Source of the DNA: an uncultured Litoreibacter sp.
Lineage (GTDB): Bacteria; Pseudomonadota; Alphaproteobacteria; Rhodobacterales; Rhodobacteraceae
Direction: 5' to 3'
DNA: 64,000 nucleotides
Assembly: GCA_947504205.1 (NCBI GenBank)
Contig: CANNGL010000003.1
Location: 682,001-746,000, forward strand
A program made the position numbers and the translations under genes. Numbering within the stretch: position 1 is the stretch's first letter; each line of letters starts with the position of its first letter. Of this stretch, positions 1 to 9,782 are shown piece by piece. The notes beneath the pieces are model-generated. The model saw nothing but the letters and a program-made list of their open reading frames with translations, was not told where the DNA came from and searched no databases.

Positions 1-1578
1 TTGGGGCCGGTTCGGGATGACTACCCAGCCAAACCACATGATCCGGGCTCGGGCCTGTGGTTGCCACCCGCATTGCTGGTGGTTCTGGTCGTCGTCATCG
101 GGGTCGCGCCATTTTTGGCTGAACCCTTCGTTAAGCTGGTTACAGCGTCAGTACTGGGAGAGGCCGCCGAAGTTCCGAAGGCCTATTTCAAAATCTGGCA
201 CGGGCTGGTTCCGGCACTCTTCATGTCTGTCGCGGCCGTTGTGGGCGGGCTTTTGTTGATGATGGTCTACAATCCGGCATTGCGGCTCTGGGATGGCACT
301 CCGCGCCCCGAGGCCAAGACCATTTTTGATGCGATCATAGCTGTTGCGGTGCGCAGCGCCCGAAAGGTGATCCACGCTTTGCATGACGGCGCATTTTCCA
401 GATATGGCGCCATCATGGCCGTAACAGTGATTGGGGCGGGCTACTATGCTTGGGTCACCGGATCGGTAGGTGAGGCGACGCGCGAGATGCAAACGGCAAC
501 GCCAATTCAAATGGCGGGCTGGCTGATGCTTGTAGGGGCGACGGGCGGTCTGGTTTTCCTTCACCGGGATCGTCTGTTGTCTCTCATCCTGATCGGGATC
601 GTCGGCTTGATGGTCTCTATCGGTTTCGTGCTGTTTAGTGCGCCTGATTTGGCGATGACGCAGTTCACCGTGGAAGTCGTGACGATCATCCTGCTGCTTC
701 TGGCCCTCAACTTCCTGCCCAATGCGACGCCAGTTGAAAGCAGTGTCCTGCGCCGGACCCGAGACAGCGTGATCGCGATTGCAGGGGGGCTCGCCACGAT
801 GGCCTTGTCCTACCACTATCTGCTGCGTGACGCAGTTACCTCGCCCATCTCGGAATTCCATCTGGCCAATTCCTATAAGGGTGGCGGAGGCACCAACGTC
901 GTTAACGTGATCCTCGTCGATTTTCGTGGGTTTGATACCTACGGCGAGATTATCGTGCTTGGGATCGCGGCGCTGCTGATTTACGCCCTGACCGAAACGT
1001 TGCTGAACGGGCCGGTGCGCGCGCGCCTGTTGAACCGAAAACCAGACCAACCAAGGGCCGGCGATATGCATCCGACCATGATGGTGGTGTTGACGCGTGT
1101 TATCATGCCGGTGGTTCTGATGGTCGGCTTCTATATCTTCCTGCGTGGGCACAACGAGCCGGGCGGCGGTTTTATCGCCGGTTTGGTCGTCTCGATCGCG
1201 GTCGTTATGCAGTACATGGCCAGCGGGTTCGCCTGGGCGTCAGCGCGTCAGCGCTACCCGTATCATGGCATCATTGGCTGCGGCGTTTTGATCGCGGGCC
1301 TGACAGGTATTGGATCGTGGTTTTTCAGCAAGCCATTCCTGACCTCGGATTTTACCTACGTGCGCATTCCACCATTCGAGAAGTTCGAGTTGGCCACCGC
1401 CGCCCTTTTTGATGTCGGTGTCTTCCTGGCTGTCGTCGGAGCGGTGATGTTGTCTCTGGAAAGTTTCTCCAGACTGGCACGCCGCGCGCATGTTACCGAT
1501 AGTGAGCACCCGATGGATATTGATCCTTCACGGGAGAACCTCGTCGAAGCGCAAAAGCTCGCGCAGGAGGGGCAGTAA
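1..1578 (+). CDS. mnhA: Monovalent cation/H+ antiporter subunit A (MnhA/MrpA C-terminal part fused to MnhB-like domain), 5' truncated by window edge
   Basis: Multi-TM protein with MnhB-like 'RVIMPVVLMVGFYIFLRGHNEPGGGFIAGL' region, followed by mnhC-D-E-F-G genes; open at the left edge so the TTG at 1 is probably not the real start. Confidence 0.85.
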   Translation: MGPVRDDYPAKPHDPGSGLWLPPALLVVLVVVIGVAPFLAEPFVKLVTASVLGEAAEVPKAYFKIWHGLVPALFMSVAAVVGGLLLMMVYNPALRLWDGTPRPEAKTIFDAIIAVAVRSARKVIHALHDGAFSRYGAIMAVTVIGAGYYAWVTGSVGEATREMQTATPIQMAGWLMLVGATGGLVFLHRDRLLSLILIGIVGLMVSIGFVLFSAPDLAMTQFTVEVVTIILLLLALNFLPNATPVESSVLRRTRDSVIAIAGGLATMALSYHYLLRDAVTSPISEFHLANSYKGGGGTNVVNVILVDFRGFDTYGEIIVLGIAALLIYALTETLLNGPVRARLLNRKPDQPRAGDMHPTMMVVLTRVIMPVVLMVGFYIFLRGHNEPGGGFIAGLVVSIAVVMQYMASGFAWASARQRYPYHGIIGCGVLIAGLTGIGSWFFSKPFLTSDFTYVRIPPFEKFELATAALFDVGVFLAVVGAVMLSLESFSRLARRAHVTDSEHPMDIDPSRENLVEAQKLAQEGQ

Positions 1579-1579
1579 C

Positions 1580-1936
1580 ATGGAACTTCTCGTTGCTTCT
1601 GCCATTGGCATCTTAACCGCCGCCGGTCTCTACCTGGTGATGCGTTTGCGCACTTTCCCGGTGATCCTTGGCGTCTCGCTGCTGACATATGCCGTGAATG
1701 TTTTTCTGTTCGCGTCTGGCCGTTTGGTGGTCGGTGCACCACCTATCCTGCGTGATGGCGTGAGCACCTATACTGATCCCTTGCCTCAGGCGTTGGTTCT
1801 GACGGCAATCGTGATTTCGTTCGGTATGACGGCCGTAGTCGTCATGATCGCTCTGGGCGCCTATCTGGGTTCCAATGATGATCGGATTGATGATCCCGTT
1901 CCGATGGATGAAGTCATCCCGGAGGATCCGTCATGA
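1580..1936 (+). CDS. mnhC: Na+/H+ antiporter subunit C
   Basis: NuoK-like small membrane protein; ATG at 1580 inside ORF 1490..1936; gene order mnhA/B-C-D. Confidence 0.88.
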   Translation: MELLVASAIGILTAAGLYLVMRLRTFPVILGVSLLTYAVNVFLFASGRLVVGAPPILRDGVSTYTDPLPQALVLTAIVISFGMTAVVVMIALGAYLGSNDDRIDDPVPMDEVIPEDPS

Positions 1937-3474
1937 CCCATTGGATTGTCTTGCCCGTCATTCTGCCGGCCATCGTCGCCCCCTTTATCATCCTCGCTGC
2001 GCGGTATCATATCGGTATCCAGCGCGTGTTCTCGATTGTTGGTGTTCTGGCGTTGATCGGGATAGCTGCGGGCCTTGCGTGGCAAGCCTCTGACGGCACG
2101 ATAACGCTCTACCAGCTTGGAGATTGGGCAGCCCCTTTTGGCATTGTCCTGGTTGGGGACCGCTTGTCGACAGTGATGGTCCTGCTGACAGCGGTGCTCG
2201 CGCTCTTTGTCCTGCTATACGCAATCGGATCGGGCTGGGACGAACGCGGGCGACACTTTCACGCGCTTTATCAGTTCCAGTTGATGGGGATCATGGGGGC
2301 TTTCCTGACAGGAGACCTGTTCAACCTGTTTGTGTTCTTTGAAGTGCTGTTGATTGCGTCCTATGGCCTGATGATCCATGCTGGTGGGAACGAAAGACTT
2401 CGTGCAGGCGTGCAGTACGTCCTGTTCAATCTCTTGGGCTCAACGCTGTTTCTGTTCGCGCTAGGAGCGATCTATGCCGAAGCGGGCACGCTCAACATGG
2501 CCGACCTCGCTGTGCGTGTTCAGTCCATAGATGTTGGCGAAAGCGTTGGCATACGGGTTGCGGCGGTTCTGCTGATCTTGGTGTTTGCGATCAAAGCCGC
2601 GCTGGTCCCGCTGCACTTCTGGTTGCCCTCCAGCTATGCCGAAGCTCCGGCCCCTGTTGCCGCGCTGTTCGCTATCATGACCAAGGTCGGCGCCTATGCG
2701 ATTATCCGGGTCTACACGATTGTTTTCCCGCCCGACCTCGAGGTCACAGCGGGGCTGCACACAACATGGCTGCTTCCGGCCGCGCTTGTCTCGCTTGCGA
2801 TCGGCATGGTGGGCGTATTAGGGGCGAAGAAGCTGGATCGTCTGGTTGCTTTTGCTGTGATCGGATCGATGGGAATGGTGATGATCGCCATCTCGTTGTT
2901 CACGCCCGGCAGCATTGCGGCGGCACTCTATTACATCATCCATTCGACACTCTCGGCGGCCGCGTTGTTTTTGATCGTTGATCTGGTCCGCACCAGTCGC
3001 GCGCATCTTGGTCTAACGCTCGAACCTCCGGTGTCCGGTACGGTCCTGATTGCTGCACTGTTTTTCCTTGCCGCAATTGCCATGGCGGGCCTGCCACCGC
3101 TTTCGGGTTTTGTCGGAAAACTGCTGATCATGGATGCGGCCTTTTCGACCTCATCCATGGCGTGGATCTGGAGCGTTATCCTGATTTCGAGCCTGATCAG
3201 CGTTGTTGGTTTCTCGCGCGCGGGCAGTATCCTGTTCTGGAAAGCCCAAAGCGTGGAGCCAACTGACGAGGCCGAGGTTGTGGCGGGACCGGGGGCGCTA
3301 TCTTACATTGCGGTTGGCGGATTGCTGGTGCTTTTGACCGCGCATACGGTTTTTGCCGGGATTGGGCATCGATATATGCAAGCGACAGCGGCACAACTAT
3401 TTTCTCCTGAGCCCTACATATCGACCGTGATCGAGACGGCCGGTAAGCTCAGTGAACCAAAGGAGGGATATTAA
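1933..3474 (+). CDS. mnhD: Na+/H+ antiporter subunit D
   Basis: NuoM/N-like protein with 'GDLFNLFVFFEVLLIASYGLM' and 'KAALVPLHFWLPSSYAEAPAPVAALFA'; ATGA overlap with mnhC. Confidence 0.92.
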   Translation: MTHWIVLPVILPAIVAPFIILAARYHIGIQRVFSIVGVLALIGIAAGLAWQASDGTITLYQLGDWAAPFGIVLVGDRLSTVMVLLTAVLALFVLLYAIGSGWDERGRHFHALYQFQLMGIMGAFLTGDLFNLFVFFEVLLIASYGLMIHAGGNERLRAGVQYVLFNLLGSTLFLFALGAIYAEAGTLNMADLAVRVQSIDVGESVGIRVAAVLLILVFAIKAALVPLHFWLPSSYAEAPAPVAALFAIMTKVGAYAIIRVYTIVFPPDLEVTAGLHTTWLLPAALVSLAIGMVGVLGAKKLDRLVAFAVIGSMGMVMIAISLFTPGSIAAALYYIIHSTLSAAALFLIVDLVRTSRAHLGLTLEPPVSGTVLIAALFFLAAIAMAGLPPLSGFVGKLLIMDAAFSTSSMAWIWSVILISSLISVVGFSRAGSILFWKAQSVEPTDEAEVVAGPGALSYIAVGGLLVLLTAHTVFAGIGHRYMQATAAQLFSPEPYISTVIETAGKLSEPKEGY

Positions 3475-3475
3475 C

Positions 3476-3976
3476 ATGGCCAATGCTTTGCGATGGCTCA
3501 TGCCACACCCGCTTTTGACGCTGATCCTCGCTGTTGTCTGGGTGTTGCTCCAGAACGAAGTGTCTGCGGGCATGGTCGTGTTTGGCATTATCTTGGGCAT
3601 CATCATCCCGATGATCACATCAGCCTGGTGGCCAGACACGCCCAACAGCTTCCACATGGGACGGATGATTTCGTATAGCGTCGTGGTCCTTTGGGATATC
3701 TTGGTCGCGAATGTCCAGGTTGCTTGGATCGTTTTGACCAAACCCAACTCACAACTGCGTCCGGCTTGGATTGTGGTGCCGCTGGATCTTGTGCAGCCCG
3801 AAGCCATCACTATCCTTGCAGGCACCATAACGCTGACGCCCGGAACTGTGTCGGCGGACCTTTCCGACGAGGGCCACAGCCTGCTTGTGCATGTTCTGCA
3901 CACCGACGATCCTGATGGCGTCCGTGATGAGATCAAGTCGCGCTATGAAGCCCGCTTGAAGGAGGTGTTCGTATGA
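3476..3976 (+). CDS. mnhE: Na+/H+ antiporter subunit E
   Basis: MnhE-like sequence ('TLTPGTVSADL', 'LLVHVLH'); operon position. Confidence 0.88.
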   Translation: MANALRWLMPHPLLTLILAVVWVLLQNEVSAGMVVFGIILGIIIPMITSAWWPDTPNSFHMGRMISYSVVVLWDILVANVQVAWIVLTKPNSQLRPAWIVVPLDLVQPEAITILAGTITLTPGTVSADLSDEGHSLLVHVLHTDDPDGVRDEIKSRYEARLKEVFV

Positions 3977-4260
3977 GCATGGCTGAAGACTTCTTGAACT
4001 GGGCGCTGATCATAGCGTTCGTGTCGGTCGCACTGGCGCAGATCATGGCGATGATCCGACTTTGGATTGGACCAAGTACGGGCGATCGCATTCTGGCGCT
4101 TGATACCATGGTCGTGAATGCAATCGGCCTGATCGTGCTGCTGGGCATCGCGCAAGGTATGCGGATTTACTTCGAAGTGTCACTTCTGGTCGCCATGTTG
4201 GGGTTCGTCTCGACCGTGGCCTATGCGCGCTTCGTACTCAGAGGGGACATCATCGAATGA
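3973..4260 (+). CDS. mnhF: Na+/H+ antiporter subunit F
   Basis: Small 3-TM protein with 'GPSTGDRILALDTMVVNAIGL'; ATGA overlaps both sides. Confidence 0.9.
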   Translation: MSMAEDFLNWALIIAFVSVALAQIMAMIRLWIGPSTGDRILALDTMVVNAIGLIVLLGIAQGMRIYFEVSLLVAMLGFVSTVAYARFVLRGDIIE

Positions 4261-4658
4261 GCTTTGCAGAAATCGGTGCCTTCGTTGTCGGAATTTGCCT
4301 GTTGATCGGGGCCTTCTTCGCGCTTGTGGGCTCCATAGGCCTGCTGAAATTCAATGACTCCATGACGCGACTTCATGCACCGACGAAAGTCGGAACGATT
4401 GGTGTCGGCATGTTGCTTCTCGCGTCGATGATCTATTCTTGGGTTTTCGGTGAAGGTTGGTCGATGCATGAACTTCTGATCATGTCGTTCCTGTTTGTGA
4501 CGGCTCCGATATCGGCGAACTTCATGGCTAAGGTGAACATTCACCGCCGTGCATGCGACACGCCACCGTCGCCGCCACGAGACGAGACATGGTCGACCCT
4601 GAACGTGCCGGAAGCAGATCGGGATATCGAAGAGACCGTGGAAACACCGGTCAATTGA
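4257..4658 (+). CDS. mnhG: Na+/H+ antiporter subunit G
   Basis: 'SIGLLKFNDSMTRLHAPTKVGTIGVG' is typical of MnhG; last gene of the mnh run. Confidence 0.9.
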   Translation: MSFAEIGAFVVGICLLIGAFFALVGSIGLLKFNDSMTRLHAPTKVGTIGVGMLLLASMIYSWVFGEGWSMHELLIMSFLFVTAPISANFMAKVNIHRRACDTPPSPPRDETWSTLNVPEADRDIEETVETPVN

Positions 4659-5100
4659 TCTGGATCTGCTGGCGCGTATAGCTTGCAGTTGCTGTGGTTC
4701 CGTCGTCGAAGAGAAGCTCCACATCAATGGTTTGAAGACTATCGAGCGGGGCCACTGCATACGGCAGATGCGTCTCAAGCTTCAGAGCATTTGGCTGCGC
4801 CTCCTCCCGCCAGCACGGCTCTGCCTGCCACACCTGCATCGGGCCACCGTTATAGGCGAAACGGATCTCTGAGATGCCGCAGCGATACGCCAGAATTGTC
4901 GTGAAATAGAGCAAGTCCTGACCTTCATAAGGTCGAATGGCGGCCCATTGTCCCTTAATCATCTCCAGAATTGGTTTGACCTCAGCAGAGGTTGTGAACG
5001 GCTTGGCGTTACCACCAATGATAACGGTCGGACTGGAGGTTTGCGCAGTAGCGGTTCCAAGAAGGGCACCAGACAGGATGAGGGCAATCGTGAATTTCAT
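4651..5100 (-). CDS. Hypothetical secreted protein
   Basis: Signal peptide 'MKFTIALILSGALLGTATAQ' if started at internal ATG (5100); tail-to-tail overlap of 8 nt with mnhG. Confidence 0.65.
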   Translation of the reverse strand: MKFTIALILSGALLGTATAQTSSPTVIIGGNAKPFTTSAEVKPILEMIKGQWAAIRPYEGQDLLYFTTILAYRCGISEIRFAYNGGPMQVWQAEPCWREEAQPNALKLETHLPYAVAPLDSLQTIDVELLFDDGTTATASYTRQQIQIN

Positions 5101-5232
5101 AAAACAGCTCCTTTGTGCGAAATTATCAGGGCAAATGTCCTGCAAAGGCAATGGTCGTGGAAATTTAGGACAGGTGGACTGTTTTGCCGCGGTGTTTCGG
5201 ATTAGAAAGGCTTAACAACAGCAGAGGCTTTA

Positions 5233-6303
5233 ATGGCAGCCCGCAAATCGAGCAAACCCAAGGTGCCGGCAAAACCAAAGGCACGCGCGAAGCGAAAGGC
5301 CGCTACGCCGCCAATGATGACCGACACATTCAATCTGATGGTTGTTGGTCAAAACGGGCGGCTGTCATTTGAGGCATTGTTGCTTGTGGCGTCTCTGCGT
5401 CATAGCTGCCCGGATTTCAAAGGCCGCGTCATCGTGGCGGAACCCCAGAAAAATGCTCGATGGGATGTCGATCCGACGATCCGGAATTCGGATGTTCGTG
5501 ATGCACTCGCAATGCTTGGGGCCGAAATCCTGCCGTTTGAAAACAAGGTGTTCGGCGGTGGATATCCGTACGGAAACAAGATCGAGGGCCTGCAGGTTCT
5601 GCCGGAAGGAGAGCCATTTCTGTTTCTCGACACCGACACGCTGATAACCGGAGACCTTGCAGCAGTTCCCTTTGATTTCGAGCGACCTACAGCGTCTATG
5701 AAACGAGAAAACACCTGGCCGCAGCTAGAACTTTACGGCCCCGGATATGCGCAAATTTGGGGGTCGCTTTACGACAAATTCGGCCTTGATTTCGAAAGTT
5801 CGCAGGACAGCAGCGCGCCCCACGAATACTGGCGCCGTTATCTCTATTTCAACGCCGGGTTCTTCTATTACAAATGCCCCAAGTTATTCGGGCAACGGTT
5901 TCTCGATTATGCCAAGGCGATCCGCGACGACCCACCTGTAGAGTTGGTTTGTCAGGAGATGCGTCCGTGGCTCGATCAGGTGGCCCTGCCACTGGTCGTT
6001 CATTCCTTTGGCGGAGGTCGCGTGGCGGAGGTTAGCGATCTCATGGACCACCAGACCACCTGCCACTATCGAGTGTTGCCTCTGCTCTATGCGCGTGAGC
6101 CAGACCGCGTGGTTGAGCTGTTGGAGACTGTCGCTGCGCCCAACAAGCTCAAGAAAGTTCTCAAGCAATATGAGCCAATGAAGCGCATGATCTTTCAGAA
6201 GCGCGGGCACAAAGTACGCGATATGTTTGATCGTGACGCGCTGCCCCGCAAGGAGCAGGCCATTCGCAACAAGATCAAGCGTGCGAACTTGTGGATGCGG
6301 TAG
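5233..6303 (+). CDS. Glycosyltransferase-like (GT-A fold type) protein with Lys/Ala/Pro-rich N-terminus
   Basis: 356 aa; 'FLFLDTDTLITGDL' DxD-like motif; N-terminal 'MAARKSSKPKVPAKPKARAKRKAATPP'; an alternative start may be the ATG of MTDTFNLMV. Confidence 0.6.
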   Translation: MAARKSSKPKVPAKPKARAKRKAATPPMMTDTFNLMVVGQNGRLSFEALLLVASLRHSCPDFKGRVIVAEPQKNARWDVDPTIRNSDVRDALAMLGAEILPFENKVFGGGYPYGNKIEGLQVLPEGEPFLFLDTDTLITGDLAAVPFDFERPTASMKRENTWPQLELYGPGYAQIWGSLYDKFGLDFESSQDSSAPHEYWRRYLYFNAGFFYYKCPKLFGQRFLDYAKAIRDDPPVELVCQEMRPWLDQVALPLVVHSFGGGRVAEVSDLMDHQTTCHYRVLPLLYAREPDRVVELLETVAAPNKLKKVLKQYEPMKRMIFQKRGHKVRDMFDRDALPRKEQAIRNKIKRANLWMR

Positions 6304-6343
6304 CCAAACGGAGCGCTGCCGCGCATTCTTGATGCTCGGGACG

Positions 6344-6652
6344 TCAGCGCGCGGCTTTTTCTGCCAGACCTGATTGACCTTGGCGGCGTTCAAGCTCTAC
6401 CTCAACATCAGCCAAGCTGATGTCACGCGAAGCAAGCATGACCAGCAGATGGTAGAGCACATCGGCGGCTTCCGAGGTCAGGCGAGCCTGATCGCCTTTG
6501 GTGGCCTCGATAATGGCCTCAATAGCCTCTTCACCAAATTTTTCGGCGCATTTCTCTGGACCCTTCTGCAGCAGTTTGGCGGTCCATGATTCATCCGGAT
6601 CGGCGTTTTTGCGTGCCGCAATCGTGTTTGCGAGTTCGTACAGGATACTCAT
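6344..6652 (-). CDS. hisE: Phosphoribosyl-ATP diphosphatase
   Basis: '[17 protein letters not shown]...[13 protein letters not shown]' HisE motif; next to hisF. Confidence 0.93.
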   Translation of the reverse strand: MSILYELANTIAARKNADPDESWTAKLLQKGPEKCAEKFGEEAIEAIIEATKGDQARLTSEAADVLYHLLVMLASRDISLADVEVELERRQGQSGLAEKAAR

Positions 6653-7413
6653 GCGTCCAACCTCATGTTGAGGCCTGCTGCGGCCATATGGGCCTTCGCC
6701 TCGGCTATGGTGAAATCACCAAAATGGAAAATGGAGGCCGCCAGAACCGCATCGGCCCCGCCCTTGGTCACGCCTTCGACAAGGTGGTCGAGCGTGCCGA
6801 CGCCGCCTGAGGCAATAACCGGAACAGAAACGGTATCGGAGATGGCTCTGGTCAGCGGCAGATTGAAGCCCGCGCGGGTGCCGTCACGGTCCATAGAGGT
6901 CAAAAGAATTTCGCCTGCCCCCTTTGCAACAACCGTTTCAGCAAACTCGATTGCGTCGATACCCGTGGGTTTGCGTCCGCCGTGGGTGAAGATTTCCCAC
7001 TTGCCGGGGCTCGTCGTTTTGGCATCGATAGCGACAACGATGCATTGGGATCCAAACCGATCAGCCGCATCGCGCACCACATCCGGATCAGCGACAGCGG
7101 CAGAGTTGAAACTGACCTTGTCGGCCCCGGCCAGAAGCAGTTTGCGCACATCGTCATGTGTTCTAACGCCGCCGCCAACGGTCAGCGGGATGTAACATGC
7201 CTCAGCCGTTCGTGTGACGACGTCAAACATGGTGCCGCGGTTCTCATGGGTCGCGTTTATGTCGAGAAAGCAGAGTTCATCCGCGCCAGCCGCGTCATAG
7301 GCTTTTGCCGCCTCCACGGGATCGCCAGCGTCGATCAGGTCGACGAAATTGACGCCTTTGACAACGCGGCCGTCTTTCACGTCGAGACAAGGTATGATGC
7401 GCGTTTTCAACAT
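6649..7413 (-). CDS. hisF: Imidazole glycerol phosphate synthase subunit HisF
   Basis: '[23 protein letters not shown]' and '[17 protein letters not shown]'. Confidence 0.97.
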   Translation of the reverse strand: MLKTRIIPCLDVKDGRVVKGVNFVDLIDAGDPVEAAKAYDAAGADELCFLDINATHENRGTMFDVVTRTAEACYIPLTVGGGVRTHDDVRKLLLAGADKVSFNSAAVADPDVVRDAADRFGSQCIVVAIDAKTTSPGKWEIFTHGGRKPTGIDAIEFAETVVAKGAGEILLTSMDRDGTRAGFNLPLTRAISDTVSVPVIASGGVGTLDHLVEGVTKGGADAVLAASIFHFGDFTIAEAKAHMAAAGLNMRLDA

Positions 7414-7532
7414 AAGCGTTTGATCCTTTGGCGGCGGTTTAGCGCCATTCCGGCGTCGATGCCAGAGAAGTGACTGGAACCCGGGTGAACTTCGCGTGTT
7501 AATCTGAGTAATGAATTAGAGGAGACTTTACG

Positions 7533-7979
7533 ATGCGCCGACTGCTTCTTTCCGCGTTTGTTTTAATAGGATTTGCGATACCCGCCATGGCCACTGATCT
7601 GATTAAGGTTAAAACTGATAAATCTGTAGCTGAGGCGATGGATGCGCTGGAGGCGGCGGTCGGAAATGCCGGGGCCACTGTGTTCGCACGTATTGATCAT
7701 CGCAAAGGCGCTGAGAGTGCCGGTTTGGAGATGGACTTCGCGGAAACTCTGATCTTTGGAAACCCCAAACTTGGCACACCTGCGATGAATGCCGATATTC
7801 GCGCGTCGCTCTATCTTCCTCTGAAGGTTGCAGCTTACGCAGCACCTGAAGGTGGTGTTGTCCTGACATATGAGGACCCGGCGGAGATGTTTGACGATCT
7901 GGAAATCCCTGCAGATGCTGAATTCGTAGCCAAGATGCAGGGCGCTCTAAAGAAGCTGACAGAAGCGGCTGCGAATTAG
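7533..7979 (+). CDS. DUF302 domain-containing protein
   Basis: Signal peptide; 'VKTDKSVAEAMDALEAAVGNAGATVFARIDHRKGAESAGLEM...FGNPKLGTPAM' typical of DUF302. Confidence 0.8.
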   Translation: MRRLLLSAFVLIGFAIPAMATDLIKVKTDKSVAEAMDALEAAVGNAGATVFARIDHRKGAESAGLEMDFAETLIFGNPKLGTPAMNADIRASLYLPLKVAAYAAPEGGVVLTYEDPAEMFDDLEIPADAEFVAKMQGALKKLTEAAAN

Positions 7980-7981
7980 GT

Positions 7982-8461
7982 TCACGCTGCGATCTGGCCC
8001 GGGGTGGCGTCGGCCACACGGGCCAGAGCATTTCTGGCAATCAGAATGTGAAACGGCATGATGGCGGCCAGATAGGCGCGCCCGGCGATGTTGTGCGGGT
8101 GTACCCATGTCGCCAGCGAGACTTGACCATGCTCTGACAATACCGAAACCCGGAAATTCAGATGGCTGTCATCGAAACCGGCGATCAGCTCTTGCTCGGT
8201 TTCGCTTTCGACCGGAAAAATCCCAACGATGTCATCTGCTTCGGGGGGATCGTTGCGCAGCCCGAACGGTGTGGTCAAGAGGCGTCGCAAAGCGACAAGC
8301 CCCTGCGCCCAACCTGGGAAATCTGTTATGATTTCAGCGGCCTGTCGGGGTGGCAGATCCGATGCGACGGCATAGCAGTCAAGAAAATCGCCAGTCATCT
8401 TACGCGCGTGCAACGCGCTGGAGTTGGGAAGGTCAATGGCTCGAACGCGTGATAGGCGCAT
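7982..8461 (-). CDS. DUF2867-like protein
   Basis: 'GIFPVESETEQELIAGFDDSHLNFRVSV...YLAAIMPFHILIARNALARV' pattern. Confidence 0.6.
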   Translation of the reverse strand: MRLSRVRAIDLPNSSALHARKMTGDFLDCYAVASDLPPRQAAEIITDFPGWAQGLVALRRLLTTPFGLRNDPPEADDIVGIFPVESETEQELIAGFDDSHLNFRVSVLSEHGQVSLATWVHPHNIAGRAYLAAIMPFHILIARNALARVADATPGQIAA

Positions 8462-8465
8462 TGGA

Positions 8466-9188
8466 CTAGCTCCTGAGGGTTGTGAGGGCCTCGCTGAGAT
8501 CTATCGCCCCATCGTAGAGCGCACGTCCGGAAATGGCACCATCAAGCGGTGCGCCACAATCGCGCAGGGCGATCAGATCATCCAGCGATGACACGCCGCC
8601 AGAGGCGATCACCGGGATCGAAACCGCGTTTGCCAAAGCGGCCGTGGCCTCGATATTTGGGCCTTGCATCGCCCCGTCGCGATTGATGTCCGTGTAAATG
8701 ATTGCCGCAATGCCCGCGTCCTCGAATTGGCGCGCTAAGGCGGTGACTTCGACGTCGGTCTCTTCCGCCCAGCCTTTCGTGGCGACCATGCCGTTGCGCG
8801 CGTCGATGCCCACAGCCACATGTCCTGGAAAGCTTCGGGCGGCCTCGCGCACCAAATCCGGGTTTTCGACGGCAACCGTGCCAAGGATGACCCGTTCCAG
8901 ACCTTTGTCCAACCAGCCTTCGATGGTGGCCATATCGCGTATGCCACCACCTAGCTGGGCCGGTATTTTGGTGGCCTTGAGGATGGTTTCAACAGGAGCT
9001 GCATTTACCGGCTCACCTGCAAAAGCGCCATTGAGATCAACAAGATGCAGCCATTCGCACCCGGCCTCCACAAATGCCAGAGCTTGAGCCGCCGGGTCAT
9101 CATTGAAGACTGTCGCTTGCTCCATTTCGCCCTTGTACAAGCGAACGCATTGTCCGTCCTTGAGGTCGATTGCGGGGTAAAGGATCAT
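8466..9188 (-). CDS. hisA: HisA, 1-(5-phosphoribosyl)-5-[(5-phosphoribosylamino)methylideneamino]imidazole-4-carboxamide isomerase
   Basis: '[32 protein letters not shown]'; start set to the ATG at 9188, not the longer ORF start. Confidence 0.96.
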   Translation of the reverse strand: MILYPAIDLKDGQCVRLYKGEMEQATVFNDDPAAQALAFVEAGCEWLHLVDLNGAFAGEPVNAAPVETILKATKIPAQLGGGIRDMATIEGWLDKGLERVILGTVAVENPDLVREAARSFPGHVAVGIDARNGMVATKGWAEETDVEVTALARQFEDAGIAAIIYTDINRDGAMQGPNIEATAALANAVSIPVIASGGVSSLDDLIALRDCGAPLDGAISGRALYDGAIDLSEALTTLRS

Positions 9189-9333
9189 GGTGCGCCCTGT
9201 TCTGAATGTCCCAGTTTTGAGTTCTATTCCATGATTTTCCCCGTGACGAAAGAGGGCAATGGACCCCACGTCATGGTTGATTGCAAAGCGCGACCTCCGC
9301 AAAACTGATTGCAGATAAAGGGAGGAAAAACCT

Positions 9334-9726
9334 GTGAAACTTACGATTATCGCAACCGGCATTGCGCTGGCACTTGCTGCACCGGCATTCGCGGCTGATC
9401 CGCTGGAAGGTCAATGGCGCACCGCTAAAGACGACAATGGCAATTCGGGCATCATCAAAGTCGCTCCTTGTGGCGACGCGCTATGCGGAAAGCTTGTGCA
9501 ATCATTTGATAAGGCGGGCAAAGCATTCAAATCTGAAAATCAGGGTCGCAATATTATCTCCGCGACCAAGCCCTCGGGCAACGGACAATACAAAGGAAAG
9601 GTCTATTCGCCGGATCGCGGCAAGACCTACAATTCCAAGCTTAAACTTTCCGGTAACAAGTTGAAGGTATCGGGATGTGTGTTGGGGATCTGCCGGGACG
9701 GCGGAACCTGGACACGGGTAAAATAG
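9334..9726 (+). CDS. DUF2147 domain-containing secreted protein
   Basis: Signal peptide; '[34 protein letters not shown]' and C-terminal '[18 protein letters not shown]'. Confidence 0.85.
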   Translation: MKLTIIATGIALALAAPAFAADPLEGQWRTAKDDNGNSGIIKVAPCGDALCGKLVQSFDKAGKAFKSENQGRNIISATKPSGNGQYKGKVYSPDRGKTYNSKLKLSGNKLKVSGCVLGICRDGGTWTRVK

Positions 9727-9748
9727 CCACTCACGCTAGACGGAAAAG

Positions 9749-9779
9749 GGTCGGTGCAGGGACGCACCGGCCTTTTTTT
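9749..9779. terminator. Rho-independent terminator, probably bidirectional (DUF2147 gene / hisH)
   Basis: GGTCGGTGC-AGGGAC-GCACCGGCC followed by TTTTTTT; on the minus strand the same stem is followed by CTTTT. Confidence 0.85.
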
Positions 9780-9782
9780 GTT

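Noticed and set aside
1-3. TTG at position 1 as the true start of the MnhA-type protein
   Set aside because: The ORF is open at the window edge and begins mid-way through an MnhA-like sequence; the gene very likely extends upstream.
148-1152. 334-aa minus-strand ORF opposite mnhA
   Set aside because: Arg/His/Gln/Asp-rich low-complexity translation typical of antisense GC-rich coding sequence; the plus-strand frame is clearly real.
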